Positions 60,616 through 60,636 of a stretch of DNA of 60,636 bases are shown one piece after another. Under the pieces are notes generated by a model. The model was not told where the DNA came from, did no database searches, and saw only the letters and a list, made by a program, of their open reading frames with translations. Source of the DNA: Lentzea terrae. Lineage in GTDB: Bacteria; Actinomycetota; Actinomycetes; Mycobacteriales; Pseudonocardiaceae. The position numbers were made by a program, and so were the translations under genes. Numbering within the stretch: position 1 is the stretch's first letter; every line of letters begins with the position of its first letter. The stretch spans positions 1-60,636 of the forward strand of contig NZ_QFWW01000024.1 in assembly GCF_003265345.1 (NCBI RefSeq), written 5' to 3'.

Positions 60616-60636
60616 TCCCTGCGCTGTTGGCACTAG

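Overview
The window is high-GC actinobacterial DNA. Codons mostly end in G or C, GTG and TTG starts are common, and F420-dependent, acVLRF1, SigD/ShbA-type and ABC-F genes are present. The gene content (glycogen/trehalose enzymes, many SDR and TetR genes, secreted proteases, a STAND/TPR regulator) fits a filamentous Pseudonocardiales genome such as Lentzea, Saccharothrix or Actinosynnema. That placement is inference; no ribosomal sequence long enough to type is present. The window opens inside the 3' end of a 5S rRNA gene, so it begins at the tail of an rrn operon.

Layout. 0-8 kb: 5S end and terminator, a phosphotransferase-like gene, a 12-copy 26-bp repeat array, a dGTPase-like HD hydrolase, a large secreted S8 peptidase with a P-domain, a pentapeptide-repeat membrane protein and an XRE regulator. 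8-11.3 kb: a same-strand run of a methyltransferase-like protein, the release factor acVLRF1, a Ser/Thr/Pro-rich secreted protein, a SigE-family sigma factor with its membrane partner, and a GNAT enzyme. 11.3-16 kb: small oxidoreductases and a transporter with divergent LysR and TetR regulators. 16-24 kb: ABC-F ATPase, a small HTH protein, an enoyl-CoA hydratase-like protein, an ABC exporter, a 590-bp gene-poor stretch, a MecA_N-type penicillin-binding protein and a SIS protein. 24-28.6 kb: ArsR-like regulator, secreted C39-like protein, MobA-like transferase, Tat-exported GH105 and an alpha/beta hydrolase.

28.7-33.4 kb: four overlapping genes (alpha/beta hydrolase, FAD oxidoreductase, DUF1365, cyclopropane-fatty-acid-synthase-type methyltransferase) make a lipid-modification operon, followed by a SigD/ShbA-type sigma factor. 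33.6-39.6 kb: MFS exporter, PfkB kinase, bifunctional PBP and an M23 peptidase behind a long structured leader. 39.6-43.6 kb: the broken C-terminus of an acyl-CoA ligase, an SDR, an aromatic amino acid ammonia-lyase, an unrecognised helical protein and an O-methyltransferase. This looks like a small, partly decayed phenylpropanoid-type cluster. 43.6-47.6 kb: an F420 oxidoreductase-TetR pair behind a perfect 16-bp operator and a hairpin that buries the ribosome-binding site, then an MmpS-like protein, peroxiredoxin, LacI regulator and RidA.

47.7-55.7 kb: alpha-glucan metabolism (MalQ, GlgX, TreY) interrupted by a solitary TnpB gene. GlgX and TreY are translationally coupled; no treZ is seen. 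55.7-60.6 kb: a degenerate ~80-110-bp repeat array, an NB-ARC/TPR regulator, and a divergent trypsin-like secreted protease carrying six exact-length 156-bp FG-GAP repeats.

A recurring theme is a TAnnnT box 6-8 bases before the start codon with little or no Shine-Dalgarno sequence, which points to many leaderless mRNAs. All similarities are from reading translated sequence by eye; no database was searched.
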